Positions 1 to 12,570 of a DNA stretch of 64,000 nucleotides are shown piece after piece; positions within the stretch are counted from its first letter, which is position 1; every line of letters begins with the position of its first letter. This DNA comes from Chaenocephalus aceratus. Lineage: Eukaryota > Chordata > Actinopteri > Perciformes > Channichthyidae. A program made the translations under genes and the position numbers. The stretch is from assembly GCA_023974075.1 (NCBI GenBank), contig CM043793.1:7682788-7746787 (forward strand), in the 5' to 3' direction. The notes under the pieces are model-generated. The model worked only from the letters and a program-made list of their open reading frames with translations, made no database searches and had not been told where the DNA came from.

Positions 1-17
1 TAAATCTAGTGTCCCAC

Positions 18-1020
18 CTTCCTGATGTCCTCGAGAGACTCTCCGTTCATCATGCTGTTGAGCTTAGGGGCCGAGGATTCAGGCCCGGCGCTGCCCAGCC
101 CTGAGTTGGCCTGGATTGAGTTCTGGCGCTCCTGCTGGTATTTGAGCATCTCAGGGTTCTCGATGATGGTGGTGGAGAGCTGAGCCTCTGTGCTGGTTAT
201 AGCCAGACTCTTACCGTAGATGTTCTGATGGATGCTGTTCTGTATGTCAGAGAAATGACAGGACATTGTTCTTATTCGGGCTTGATAGAATGATGGAGGA
301 AAGGACAGCATCCAACAAGAGAACAAAGTAGAGACAAAAGAAAGGAAGGGAAATAAAAGCCGACGTAACAAGGTTGGGCAGGTTCATTTTTCTTTTGTTT
401 GGTGCAAAGAAAACATATTGATAAATGATATTGATTGATTTTGAGTGTCCTAATAAAAGCCAACTAGTGTGTGTGTGTGGGAGAGAGAGAGAAACTCTTT
501 GGGATTGTAGCCTTGACTGACCATTACAGTACAACACAATACGTTCAAGGGAAAACCCCAAAAAGCATTATGGGTGCCCTTAAAACCATTTTTACAACCT
601 GCTGCTAGAACTGAAATGTGTATTATAGCAGCTTGCTTCTCTTGAAAAGAAAAAAACTTACATTTTAAGGCAAAACCAAGATGTTTTCTTGTTTAACTTT
701 ATTTTTGTAACAGTCAACAGAAAAAGAAAAAAAACAGCAAAATTCCACAAAGGCTTAATCTAGATTAATTGAAGTTATTTGTTTTTGTTTATAAATTAAG
801 CATGAGTCCTAAAACCTGGGAATGAGTTTGCGAGCCAGCCTACAAAAATACGTCATGCCTGCACCACTCTGTTAAGGCAAATAACTAAGTTGGTGTCTAA
901 CCTTCTCCTCCTCGTTTAGCGGGTCTCCCAGTTCATCCAGTGAGAAGTCCAGGTAGGCCACAGTGCCGTCCATCGAACACACCAACATCCCCAGACCTGT
1001 CAGAGTCCTGACACACACAC

Positions 1021-1060
<40 letters not shown>

Positions 1061-4000
1061 TACATGTCACTTGTTAGACGCTTTTATCCAAAGCGACTCA
1101 CACACTCAATACTGTGGACAATCCCCACAGGAGCAATTTAGGGTGACGTGTCTCAGGGACACAACGACATGCTGACTGCAGTGGGGTTTGAACCTGTGAC
1201 CCCTTGAATACAACACCAACTCACCAGGATATGTCCATAATCGATTTATCAAACAGATCATGGATGACCACCAGAGGGCGCTTCAGAGAGGTCAGCTGAG
1301 GAAGAGCATCGGACAGAAAGCTTTAGAATCTAACTTGTTACTTTTACATATTTAGGATCTATATACTGCAAAATCATTTAAATAAAATACTAGGGCTGAA
1401 CCAAATAGTTTGAAGCTTTATTCATTAAATGGATATTGAAATTATTAATGATTTTTTTTCTTGTATGTCCATACATTGTTTAAACCCTGTCATTTGAAGG
1501 CTACCTAAAATGTAAGTTTAATTGTCTTACTTTAACAAAGTGATCGCACGATTCCTTTAGATTTTATTGCAGATCTGCTGTAAGCTAGCTAGCTAACGTA
1601 GCTAACATAGTCATTTTAAATATACTGACAAAACTTACAATTACGAAACAGCTAACTCTGCCAAGAGTGACACCATATAATCCCAGATCATCAACAAGCG
1701 CTCCGGTCCCAGCTGTGTGCGTCACCTTTTAGCGTCCCACCTTTTCTTTTAAGCTTCTTGCAGCGTTTCGTTTATGCAGCGCTTTTAGCAAACGTTTCCT
1801 CGGTTGACGGATGGCTCTTGCATGTGTTTCGGCACATTTGTGTTTTCCCATCGGCATCATGTTTTGAAACTGCAGTGCGTATCTTTTAATGGAAGTGTTT
1901 TGGGCCGTTTTAGCGTGTTTGCAACGTACTTCCATACTTGACTGTTAATAACATGACATTAGCTGTTTAGTTTGTTATTGTTTATCTGGCAACAGGGTGT
2001 AAATGTTAATTTTTTTTTTTTAACGTGTGTGGACCCAAGTAAAAGTAGACAATGCTCCTAATCATTGGATCCAAATAAAGACGGTGTGATTTTTAAGAGG
2101 ATCTGTGGGGTGCTGTGTTTAGACCGGGACTTCCCTGCTACACCACAGTTGTAATTTAAAAATCATATTTTCCCTTTGCCAAATATTGTTCATACTGAAA
2201 ATTGGGGGGGGGGAAATCATCTATTAATTGTGCAGCTCTAGACGAAGCCGAAATATCTGTAGCTTGACTGAGGAATCCCTGGTACCGATTTAAACATATT
2301 GCCATTTTATAACATTAACCAAAGTGTGAACATACCCAGACGGAGAGCGACCGGTCTTTGCTGCCGACAGCGCAGCAGCAGTACGGACACCCAGGTTTTT
2401 GAGCGCTGCCGTTTTTCTGCTTCTTCTTAAAGATCTTTGGGTTAAATTTCTACAGAGAAAGAAACCAAATATTTTCAAGTAGCAGATACGATTTATTTAC
2501 ATTTAAAAGTCTGATAATGTGGCTAAAACGTTCTTACCACCACCGTGACAGCTTTACGGTGGCCGACGAAGTCCATATTCGTTTTCCAGCCATCTCTCTC
2601 CACGATCTGAGCGGTGGGCCCGGAGTTGTTCATGGCGTGAGCCGACACCAGATACTGACCGTCTGGAGACCAGGACAGACGCAGGACGTGGGTCGTCCCA
2701 CCACACTGACACACAGAGAGAGACCAGAGAACATTATTCAAACCCTCATCGGTGAACTGTGGGTGTGTATGAATGCACAGACGAGGCAAATTGGGTAAAC
2801 ACTTACATACAAAACTAGAGTTGTTTCTATGTGATAGAGTGGTGCAGGAATGAGTCCTTAAACCTGGAAATTAGTTAGTATTTATTTTTTTGGATACCTG
2901 AAATAAGATCTGTGTTTAACACAAGCTGTAGAAATGTTCACGTTTTGTTCTACGACATTAAATATGTCAGTAAATACCCCACCGGTGAATGTGTGAAGCT
3001 TCCGTGTGATCAAAAAAAGAGGTTGCTCACAAGTAACCGATTGAGACTTCTAAACGTTATCATGCTGAACACTAACCGCCTTTAGCTTAATAGTGGTGAT
3101 TCGCAGCCATGATATAGTTTGTTTATAGGCTAGCGCTAGCCTTTTATTCTGGTGCACTTACGCTTCAAATATCATAAAGGTGGTGTCAATGTAGGGATTA
3201 TGACTGTGCTGTGGGTGGATTTTGGGTTCCCAAACTGGCAGTGACACACTCCAGTGTTTCCTAGGTTTCCTGCTATTATCAAATATATTTGGTTTTCATC
3301 CAATGAATTAGTTCGTAGATACAGCCGAATGAAAATTCAAAAAACTTGTGCGAAAAGTGGGCATAGTTATTTGTATAATTAAACAGAAATAAAAACCAAG
3401 GTAATAAGTTGTAAAGTACACCTTTCATAGTCAACCACCTGCTCCAACAACACCATCACACACAGCTCACGAGTTGCTGTACCTCGCTGAAGGGTTTGGT
3501 GACGTTGGCCTCCATCTGCCAGTCCATTGTCCTCCACACTCTGAGGCTGTGGTCGTCGGCCTGGGAGGCGATGTATTTCCCCACCGGGTCCCACGTCAGA
3601 CCTTTAACCAGCCCAGTGTGTCCTCGCAGACATGTCACCATCTCTGGGGACACACAGAAGACAGACAAGAATAAGGGAAACGTCTTCCTGCTCTGTGGAA
3701 CATGTTTTCTTTTTATTATCCTAAAAATAAAGAAATAGTTTCCAGCTTTGAGGCTGCAGACGGGGTTAGCTCTGGGAATTGTCCTACCTGGAAATTTGCG
3801 AGCGTTCCAGATGACGATGGTGTTGTCCACGCTGCAGGAGGCCAGCCACACGTCATGAGGAGACCACGCCACGTCCATCACATCTATAAACAAAAACACA
3901 CACACTGTATAAACCCCCCGCTGTTCCAGAAACTTGGATTTTTCCACATTATCTCCATTGCAGAAGCATTAATGGACTCATCCATACCGCACCTGTTAAG

Positions 4001-7000
4001 TACTGGATTGCAAATACATGCAGTGTCGGACTGTTGACTGAGAGTCACTAGCTTGGTTTTTTGTCTTGTGGAAATGCGTTTGCGTTCATGGCAAAATACA
4101 TTTTTATATTGACACTTCAGTTGAGTTGTTGGTGAATTTCTGTTCTATATACAGCACTTACTGTGCAACATATGGCAGTTAGCAACAGCCACTAAGCTAG
4201 CCATGCAGACCGCGAGGCAACACGGGGAGTGGACTCAACATGTTCACCCTTTGCTTGCATAACGTACAGCTAAGTCAAGTGCAGAGCCAATTTTTGCTCA
4301 CACATTTTCGTCATTCCATAGACTACATTTTTCTTATTTGATTATGTGTGATTACTTGTGAGTTAATGACCATTGGTAATGGGTAGTAATCCTACATTTA
4401 CACCGCTATTCTATATCGGCCTGTGGCCAATAGAGGGCAGCATAGGCCAGCTGATTGTGCTTTTCACTTATCTGATTTACTGTGTGTTGAGGTGGAAAAA
4501 CCAAAACATTGCTAAGTGCCATCCCCTTACTATAAAAAGGTATTTTTTCCCCCTGCTTTATCTTTGCATTACAGTTACCACACATATTCTACATGTTCAT
4601 TTCCTACTCTTCATACTGAAGAATTAATACAGTTGGTAACAGACTATGGACAGCCATTCTTCATCATCCGTCGGTCACCTACACCTTCTATCAGAGGCCG
4701 GGAATATCTAGCAGCAGCACAACAGTTAAGATATCAGTGAGTAATACAGAAGGTCTGTGATGTGTCTTAATGTGGTTTATTTTGTGTTACTGTGGGTTTT
4801 CGCCGCTTGCTTCAATTATTTAATGCATTCTTGGAAGTATTGTGTTCGAGTACATATATTTAATTGTGTTTTGTGTATTACCTCCGGTGTGGTTCCTCAG
4901 GATGGTGACACACCTCCACTGCTCCACGTTGGCCAGCTTACTGCTCGACCCGAACACTGTGCTCGGACCGATGAATCTACATAGTAAAACACAGTGTCAA
5001 TATGGCCTCACGGATTTCTTATAAATCACTACTAAAATCATATTTTTATGAAATCACTTTCTTGTGTTGAGGTTATTTTGTATTATTGCTGAAGCACTTT
5101 CTAACCCGCTTATGAAAGGTGATAAATACATTACATACAATACACGTTTCGTTACATCTAATTTAAAGATCCTTTTATTTATCCTTCCAATTTATAGGAT
5201 AAGCTAGTATTTACCTAGAGAAATACAACAAACAATTGACAATTCTTTATAGATTATTAATATTATTGATTTGAAAAACACTGACGGCACAGGTCTTTAC
5301 ATTTAATTACCCCCCAAAAAAAGGGGTATGTGGTTAAGAAATACTTTAAACGTATCTAAGATTGAACCTGTAACAGCAAGAATATCATCTGTATTTACTC
5401 GTGTGTGAGTGAGTGAGTGAGTGAGTGAGTGAGTGAGTGAGTGAGTGAGTGCGTGCGTGCGTGTACATACGCAGCTCTCTTCCACACCATGACCAGCTTG
5501 TCGTCTCCTCCTGATGCCAGGTACAGCCCGTTGTTGGACCAGCGCACACAGTTCACACAAGCTGCAGAGACACACAAACACTTGTAAATTTAAAGTGGAC
5601 CTATCATGCTATATTTGAAACATATATTGTAGGGCCATACCTATATAAAAGATGTCTGTGAAGTTTTTTTTTCAAAATACCAAACAGATCATGCATTTTA
5701 GCCATGCCTCATTTCGCTCTATTTGCTCTATTCCAGCCCTCTTTAGTGCAAATGAGCTGCAGCTGACCACGCCCCCCTGCAGGAGAGGGGAGCGTGCTCT
5801 GATCAGCTGCTGGGCTCTCAGAAGAGGGGGAGGAAAAGAGAGGCTCCGTCCTATTATTCTTATATGATTATTATTTATTTGTTTTAAAGCTCAATAAATA
5901 ACAAAGAGGACCTTTGACCGGCACTTTTCTAATTTTGTCCGGAAGATTTAAACTTTAACGGACATGTTGACCGGCAAAAAAAATCTAACTGAAACTCTGC
6001 CGCACGGACAGGTGGACAGTCACCCATATAGGCGGAGCACCCCTTTTCTGACGTCAGAACAATTCAAATCTGTATCAGCTCCGTTGCGGTCCCGTTTTTC
6101 GAGATTTGGGTATGGAGGAAAAGAGAGAGGGTTGTGTTTTCTGACACTTGTACCTCATTCACACCAACGCAACTCCGGTTCAAGCTGCGTGCTAGAGCTT
6201 TTCAGGTTCAGAACCAGTTCTTCGGTTTAGCTCCGGCTCTTTTCACACTGCCCAGAGTCCGACTGGTGCTGCGTCATTGCGTCATTGTTTGCGTCATGAC
6301 GTAACCGTTTGCGTGCCTGCTTCATAAAGCCAAACCACGCGGAAACCCCTCACAGCTCACACCGACAACAACAACAATGGCCGATTGTGCTCCAGCTTCC
6401 TCTGTACCTCTTCGGAAGACCAGATTCCCAGTAGGTAGCTGGTCTCTTCAGTGGACCACTGCTGCTTGTTAAGTTGCTCCATCGTTGTGTACAAACTGGA
6501 TACAACGCCGGCTTTTTCTTGTTGTTCAGGAGTTGATCCCGCCCCTGCCCCCGCCTCGACGTAAGCGTGACGTATGTGGTGCTTTTGCTCTGGCCGGACA
6601 ATTTTTTGGTGCTCGAAACGAACCAGATTCCGGAGCTAAGAGGCTGCTCCGCTGCGGTGTACAGGAAAACCCGGTGCTTTTCAAGCTTCAGCTCCGAACC
6701 GGCCCTGAAACACCGTTGGTGTGAATGAGGTATTGGTGAGTTCCCTGACACACCAGGGACACATTCATGTAAAAAAGACGTACAAAAGTGCATTTTGCAT
6801 GACAGGCCCCCTTTAACTTGTGGGGATTTGCGCTGACGAGGCAGTCCTTTATATTGGGCATTAATAGGGCCTGCAAGAATTTCCTATTATTAAATCTAAC
6901 TGCTTGCACATTTATATGGAACACAACCCCACAAGTATGAACACAGTCTGCTGCTGCTGCACTCAGAGCAGCAATAGTAGTCAGTGGTGAATAAAAACAG

Positions 7001-9398
7001 AAAAATATTCAAACCCTTATAGTGTGATGTCTTATTTTTATAGACCGACCCAGAAGCTACACTACATTACATTAAATGTCATTTAACTGACACTTTTATG
7101 CAAAGAGTCTTAGAAACACTTCAATACTGTTTTAAAGGTGTCATGTCATGCTTTTCCGGTTATTGCCCGTCCCCTTGTGTGTTATGAAGGTTTTTATGCA
7201 TGTAAACGGTCTGCAGAGTCAAAACCCTCAAAGTACACCATGTAGGGAGGGAGTAAAACTCTAAAACAGAAAATACCTCCCCAAAACGCCCCGTTGGAGA
7301 TACGTCACTGTCCATTTGATTCCAATCCGTGGAGCCGTTACGTTAAACCCCCGCTGATTGGTCCAAATTGACCAATCCATGGACTTCCTCACACACTCAG
7401 TGCATGCAGCTCTGCTGATCTCTCCTCCCTGGCTGCAGGCTGATAACAGACAGTTGGGACCGCGGCAAAATTCCCTCTGCAGACCCATTCTCACAGCGTT
7501 TATCAACCTTTTTCTTACTCAACATCAAGCCACACTTATTGTTTTTACTTCGGCTGTGACTTTGTGTGTGCTCAGGGTGAGTTTGGCTGTGTTTCGCTGT
7601 GCATCACTAAACAAGGAAATCACACCTCCACGGAGCTCAGCGCGATTCACAACGTCCCGACTGGTCCTGACCAATCGGAGCACACTGGGCTTACAGGGAG
7701 GGGGGGGGGGGGGGGGGCAAGAGCTGCAACGAGCCGTTTAGTGGAGAGAGTGAATACACATACTTTACAGAGATGCTGAATGCGAAACCAATGTGAGTTT
7801 GGAAAATTGCACAGTATAAATCTATTCTAGTAGACCTCAACAATGGAATTATGATCAGTGGAAATGGCCATGACATGTGACCTTTAATGTAATTTTGGAG
7901 AAACCAGTTCAAGTGCGCTAGAATTTGAAAATACACAGGCGGAAGAAATCTGCCACTTCCTCACAGAGCCCCTCCTCCAACACACACGAACGCGCACATG
8001 ACCAATGAGGCCACGAGATAAGTTTGTGCACAGATGGAAGGCTGACAGGCAGGTAGGCCAACCAGTTACTTTAGCCGGGCCGGCTCAGATGATTGGTCGT
8101 GCTTTTTACAGTACTACGGCTTCCACAGATGCATTTTTTTATGGCTTTTTTGTCAAAGCACTTAAGATATGCATTGCTATCGGGATGTTAAGAGCATTCC
8201 ATGGAATATAACAAAAAGTGTATCTCGAGCCGGTTTCTCAAACTTACCTACCCCACCTTTAAGTGACTTGTAGTACTCATACAGTGAATCCTGTTGTTAT
8301 GTTGTCATCTCTAACAACAACATTTATTTGTATTTTAAAATTGTCCTGTCGTTAGTGCAGATCTAAAGGGGGAGTATAGCTTGGCTTTTTCGGACCGATG
8401 GGTAGTGCTTAAAGCAATCTTAAAAAACCATACCTCCGTCTTGGCTGTTAATATTTTTCACTATAGAAGCTGTAACTGTGTTTTTCGAATTTGTGGTTAC
8501 AAGTGTCGTTCAAAGTATAATAATGAGTATCCTAAAAGCACAAGTTTATGGAAAAAAGCAGTGGGATTACTGGATTGGATTTCGGTATAATGCAGAATAA
8601 AAGCTCTTTGGCAAGCACATGTTTATGATGCCTAAAACGTTTTCTTCAGTGGGATAAACTCTACATTTTAATGCCACCATGTAATTTTTAAAGCGTAATT
8701 GCAATCGCCAGAAGTAAAAAGATAAAGCTAGGGTATAAACCAACTACATCACGGTCGCATGGCGTGCATCACCACCGCTAAGCTAAAGGCGATGTTGTGT
8801 TGCATGATGACGTTTTGTACTTTAGTCACTTGTTAGCAACCGCCGTTTAAATGACACATAAAAGCTTTGGATATTCGTGAGAGGCGTAATTAATGAAGTC
8901 TATGTCAGAGAACAAAGTTATTTCCGGGTTTTAGGACTCGGCACCACTCTATTAGAATCAACTGGAAAGCGAATAGTGGTAAGGCTGGTTACCTAGGTGA
9001 TTGTCCATCTGGCAAAGCATTTTGGGAATATTCTCATTCTTCTCATCCTCCTCTCTAAGGACTGGCGCCATGTTCCAGATCATCACCTTGCCCGAATCCT
9101 CTCCTGAAAACAAATCCAATATGAAAACCCATACATTGTTGACTTTATGTATCTTTGGGTTTCATTTTTTTTAATCCTATAGACTGTAGTCTGCAGGCAA
9201 ACTTTTAGTAGGTAGTCATAGATTCAAAAACACAGTACACTTCCTTCGCCTTAGTGCTACAACAAGTATTGGACACCATCTAAAGACAAAAATCAACTTC
9301 AGCGCCAAAGGATGTGCACAGGTACGGGTCTTACCTTGGCCCCCGGTTGCAAATTTTGTCCCATCAGGGTGGATGTCAACGGAAAATATGGGCTTGCC
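18..9398 (-). CDS. hira: HIRA, duplicated partial copy (exons 2-12)
   Basis: This is a second copy of the WD40 half of HIRA. Exons are 9335-9398, 8993-9103, 5471-5561, 4882-4976, 3788-3883, 3483-3643, 2538-2705, 2336-2449, 1225-1295, 902-1007 and 18-239. Every exon encodes the same residues as its counterpart at 42060-51433, and the introns match too. The copy runs off the left end of the window right after exon 12, so I cannot tell whether its 3' half exists. On the other side it ends at the 100-N gap at 14809. It contains no exon 1. Identical exons and introns that differ mainly by homopolymer indels argue for an assembly duplicate and not an expressed paralogue. Confidence 0.93.
1011..1058. 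repeat. (CA)n abutting a HIRA 3' splice site (left copy)
   Basis: In the transcript this is (UG)n leading directly into the CAG acceptor of the exon 902-1007. The right copy (43052-43097) is two bases shorter. Confidence 0.95.
1540..1930. repeat. MITE-like repeat, family A (HIRA intron, left copy)
   Basis: It contains GCAGATCTGCTGTAAGCTAG and CGCTCCGGTCCCAGCTGTGT followed by a TTGCAGCGTTTCG stretch. The same landmarks occur in the same order at 21800-22360 and 29470-30180. Confidence 0.6.
5403..5465. repeat. (GTGA)n tetranucleotide repeat beside a HIRA exon (left copy)
   Basis: About 12 GTGA units followed by GCGT units, ending six bases from the donor of the exon 5471-5561. Right-copy counterpart: 47439-47501. 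Confidence 0.93.
5590..6816. mobile_element. TTAA-flanked MITE, family D, with a nested element
   Basis: The ends are AGTGGACCTATCATGC and GCATGACAGGCCCCCT, flanked by TTAA (5590-5593 and 6813-6816). A second inverted-repeat element is nested at 6152-6731. Confidence 0.65.
6152..6731. mobile_element. Nested inverted-repeat element
   Basis: Perfect terminal repeats ACCTCATTCACACCAACG and CGTTGGTGTGAATGAGGT; the sub-terminal parts also pair imperfectly. No clear target duplication beyond TA. Confidence 0.65.
7132..7887. mobile_element. TTAA-flanked MITE, family C
   Basis: Terminal repeats AGGTGTCATGTCATG and CATGACATGTGACCT are bounded by TTAA at 7132-7135 and 7884-7887. The interior has a poly-G tract (about 7695-7717) whose length differs between the two copies. 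Non-coding. Confidence 0.7.
7884..8262. mobile_element. MITE family B, left end degraded (HIRA intron)
   Basis: The right end CTTACCTACCCCACCT plus TTAA (8259-8262) and the interior match 22451-22800. The left terminal repeat is mostly lost and abuts the element ending at 7887. Confidence 0.75.
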
Positions 9399-9526
9399 TG
9401 TAAAACACAACGAATGTCTACATTTAATGATATTTATCACATTTTGTATAGATTCATAGACACAGTTTAACAGATACTTTAGACTGAAACTGTAGATAGA
9501 TAAGCAATTAAATTGTGATGTGGAAC

Positions 9527-10046
9527 CAGTGGTGGATGAAATACTCACATCTAGCACTTAAGTATAATCATAAATACCAAAGTGTAGGAATACTTCTTAA
9601 GTAAAAGTCCTGTATTCAAAATATTTCTCAAGTAAAAGTACAAAAGTATTGGCATCAAAATATACTTATAGTACATCAAGTAAACTCGTTATGCACATTT
9701 GCCAATTTCACAATCATTTATATTATGTGTTTTGATGATAATTATTGATGTTTGGATGTGTTTATCGAAGCTGTTAATGTTGGAACTTTGAATTGCTTCA
9801 TTTACTGCTGGGTAACATGTGAATTGAATCCCTGTGTAAGTAAAGTCTGATTTAAGTGTTGATTATATTTCCCATCATTAATCCAAATCTGCAAAGTAAC
9901 TAAAGGTATTACATAAATATACAGTATTTACCTCTTAAATAGAAGTACAAAGTAGCATAAAATGGTAAACCTAAGTAAAGTACAAGTCCCTCAAAATTGT
10001 ACTTAAGTACAGTACCTGAGTAAATGTTCTTAGTTACTTTTGTGTC
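9527..10046. mobile_element. hAT-like non-autonomous repeat with AAGTAAAAGTAC arms
   Basis: It starts CAGTGGTGGATGAAATACTC and ends GAGTAAATGTTCTTAGTTAC, with repeated CTTAAGTA/AAGTAC motifs at both ends. This is typical of a very common fish element. The far right terminus is degraded. Confidence 0.55.
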
Positions 10047-10492
10047 AAATGGCTATGCATCAAGTTGTGGAAATTGCATGAAGAATGAGGCAAAACTATT
10101 TCTCACGTTGACCACACAAGTGCGTGAGTCGTTTATTTCTGTGAATGACATGAAAGACATACCGCTCGTCTTAAAGGGGCCGTGGTCACTTAACAGCTAA
10201 ACGTACAACATCACGACTGTGCATGTAAAACATGAAACACAACACACTGAAAGATGATGGTGAATTATGAATCTCACATTCACTACAAAGTGACATTTTT
10301 CCCATTCGCAAGACAGTCTAATTAATGCATCATGTAATTAATGCATTATATCAAGCCAATATTTTGACAAAATGTGTATGAATAAATAAATAAATATCTA
10401 ATCATAATGGTATACATGCCGTGTGTGTGGTGTGTGTGTGTGTCCTTTGTAGATTAATATTTTGCAGAAATTGAAGCAAGACAAGTTTGTGA
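10047..10492. other. Non-coding sequence with GT tract (left copy)
   Basis: Holds an (ATAA)n patch and a GT tract at about 10419-10442 that differs in length and purity from the right copy (about 52455-52479). I searched it for HIRA exon 1 (start of the form MKLLKPxWV) and found none. Confidence 0.5.
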
Positions 10493-11590
10493 ATGTTGTG
10501 GTATGTTCCACTAAAATGTGTTTTGATTATGTATTCTTCATTTACTAAAGAGAATGGTGTGAAGGACCCACGGATCGATCGTGCTATTGGGGTATGTAAA
10601 AAGGCTGCGTCTGCCTTTTCTTACAGCTGGAAAAAAATGAGTGAAGTACAGGCAGAGCTTGGTCTACCCACTCATCAGCTGATAACAGAGTCCCCGACCA
10701 GATGGGGTTCACGCCAAAGAATGATTGAGAGATTTCTCGAACAGGAGAAGGCTCTAGTCCGTGTCCTGGGTTCGGACAAGAAAAGTCGCCATCTTGTGCC
10801 CACTTGGCAAGATCTGGATGTGTTGGAGTCGATAAATAAAGCTGTAAAACCACTCCAAGAATTCACTGATGCACTCTCCGGGGAGTCTCATGTTAGTGTT
10901 TCATACATCCAACCAGTTGTATTTTTGACTCTGGCTGTAGGAGACTGGTTTTTAACAGATGGAGCATCTGTTAAAAACCAGTCTCCTACAGCCAGAGGAG
11001 GAAGACGCAGAGCTCACGAAAACAAAAAAAGGAAAAAGAATGCGGTACCTTGACGACAAATACAGCGACCCTGTAAAAGATTAACTCTTGGACATGTCCT
11101 CACTGGTTGACCCAAGGTTACGCACAACCTACATTGACCCAGACAAGGTGGAACCAGTCAAAAAAAGAGCTGTGCTGAGATGTCTCTACCTGCTCCTGCC
11201 AACAACAGTACATCACAGCAGCCTGGCACGGCTGTGCGCCAAGAAGATGCACAGCCTCCATCCAAGAAAAAGATGACTTTAGCGGCCTTCTTCAAAAATA
11301 ATCCAGTGTCATCTCCCAACCAGTCAGAGGCAGAAAAGATAGACTGAGCTGAAATCTTTCTTATTGACCCCTGAGGTAGACCCAGACACCAATCCTCTTG
11401 AGTGGTGGAAGCGCCACCAACCGAATTTTTCCTAGGCTAAGTGTCCTGGCAAAAAAATACCTCTCAATCCCAGCAACAAGTGCACCTCAGAGGGTTTTCA
11501 GTGTGGGGGGGGGGGCATTGTTACATGCCACCGGGCATGTCTAAAGCCAGAGGTGGTAGACAGGCTTGTCTTCCTGGCTAAGAATGTTTA
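10493..11590 (+). pseudogene. hAT transposase relic (ZBED-like), left copy
   Basis: The open segment to 11053 reads like the RNase H-type middle of a hAT transposase (TESPTRWGSRQRMIERFLEQ, then WQDLDVLESINKAVKPLQEF). It is interrupted by an inverted repeat at 10929-10997 and then runs out of frame. Further pieces follow: SLVDPRLRTTYIDPDKVEPV, and a hAT dimerisation segment PLEWWKRHQPN with KKYLSIPATSAPSE near 11395-11500. An extra T near 11440 breaks this copy but not the right one. A CCATATTGCCCAGCCCTA end near 11850-11867 looks like the 3' terminus of the element. Neither the BED finger nor the start is visible. Confidence 0.8.
10929..10997. repeat. Perfect 33-bp hairpin inside transposase relic (left copy)
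   Basis: Arms 10929-10961 and 10965-10997 are exact reverse complements with a 3-base loop (GAG). The stem begins CTCTGGCTGTAGGAGACTGG. Confidence 0.95.
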
Positions 11591-11867
11591 GGAAAGAGGA
11601 TATTCAAACTAAAACAGCACAACAAAAAAACGCCTTATGCTCTCATGCACTGATAATTAATGCTTTTGAATGTTTTGTTGGCACTTTATCAGAACTACCT
11701 CCAATCTACTAATAGCAAGATGTTCAACTTGTGTTTAAAGAAATATTGTGTTACATTTTCACTGTTTACAATGGCGGGGCCTGCCATATTGTCTTTTTGG
11801 CTAGTTGTCGGATTTTTTGTGAACAAATCGGGGATTTCTATTTTGGCCATATTGCCCAGCCCTACCA

Positions 11868-12570
11868 TATCCCAGGATGCACAGCGCGAGTGACAAGTGA
11901 GTATTTTTTCGAAATAAATGGCGGTCTGGTCTCAGCAGCAGAGAACTCTAGAGCTCATCACTTCTGTCACTTTAGCCTTAAAAAAGATTTTTTTATCTTC
12001 AATTTTTTTTTTTTTAAACGATCACAACTGTGTGCAATACAGTACTTCTCATTATGCATATACTTATTATATTGCTGTAAACAGTTTATGTATTTGCAAT
12101 ACAGTGTTGACACATTTATATTATTTTATTTAAATTGTGGTAGTATATATTTTACCCCTTTATCTTGCACTATTTTGCATCTTAGTTTCAGAATTTAATT
12201 TAATTTGTGTCCTTTATTTTCATATATATTTAATAAGCATTGCTCGAGTCTGTCTGAATTCCACATATTTATTAACTAACAGCAGCTTCTCTTTACTTGT
12301 TGCACACATAAACACACTATTTGTTTTACTGCTGTTGATGTTAAATGACATGACTGATTTCCTATTTCTTAGAAATGAAAGTATTCCATGTGGCTCATAA
12401 TAGAAGACATGAAGCTGCAGAGAAGTGATGGATATATTCTTACCTCTGCTTTGTGATTAGATGAAAATAAAAAAATTGAAGCAAAATATTATTAAATACA
12501 TTGTTTATTTCATTTACTCAAACCATTATTTACAACATGAAGTACATAAGCATTGGAATAATATGATATA
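11868..12570. other. AT-rich sequence between hAT relic and Tc1 (left copy)
   Basis: No coding evidence; ORFs here are low-complexity. The same stretch lies at 53905-54606. Confidence 0.5.

Noticed and set aside
4373..4740. Overlapping plus-strand ORFs of 74-84 codons in a HIRA intron
   Set aside because: No homology recognised, AT-rich hydrophobic composition, and duplicated identically in the right copy; chance frames.
18..9398. A second, paralogous HIRA gene
   Set aside because: Introns and all transposons are as similar as the exons, and differences are mostly indels; a teleost paralogue would have diverged in introns.
11660..12400. ORFs up to 155 codons after the hAT relic
   Set aside because: Phe/Tyr/Leu-rich translations of AT-rich DNA; frames differ between the two copies because of poly-A and poly-T indels.
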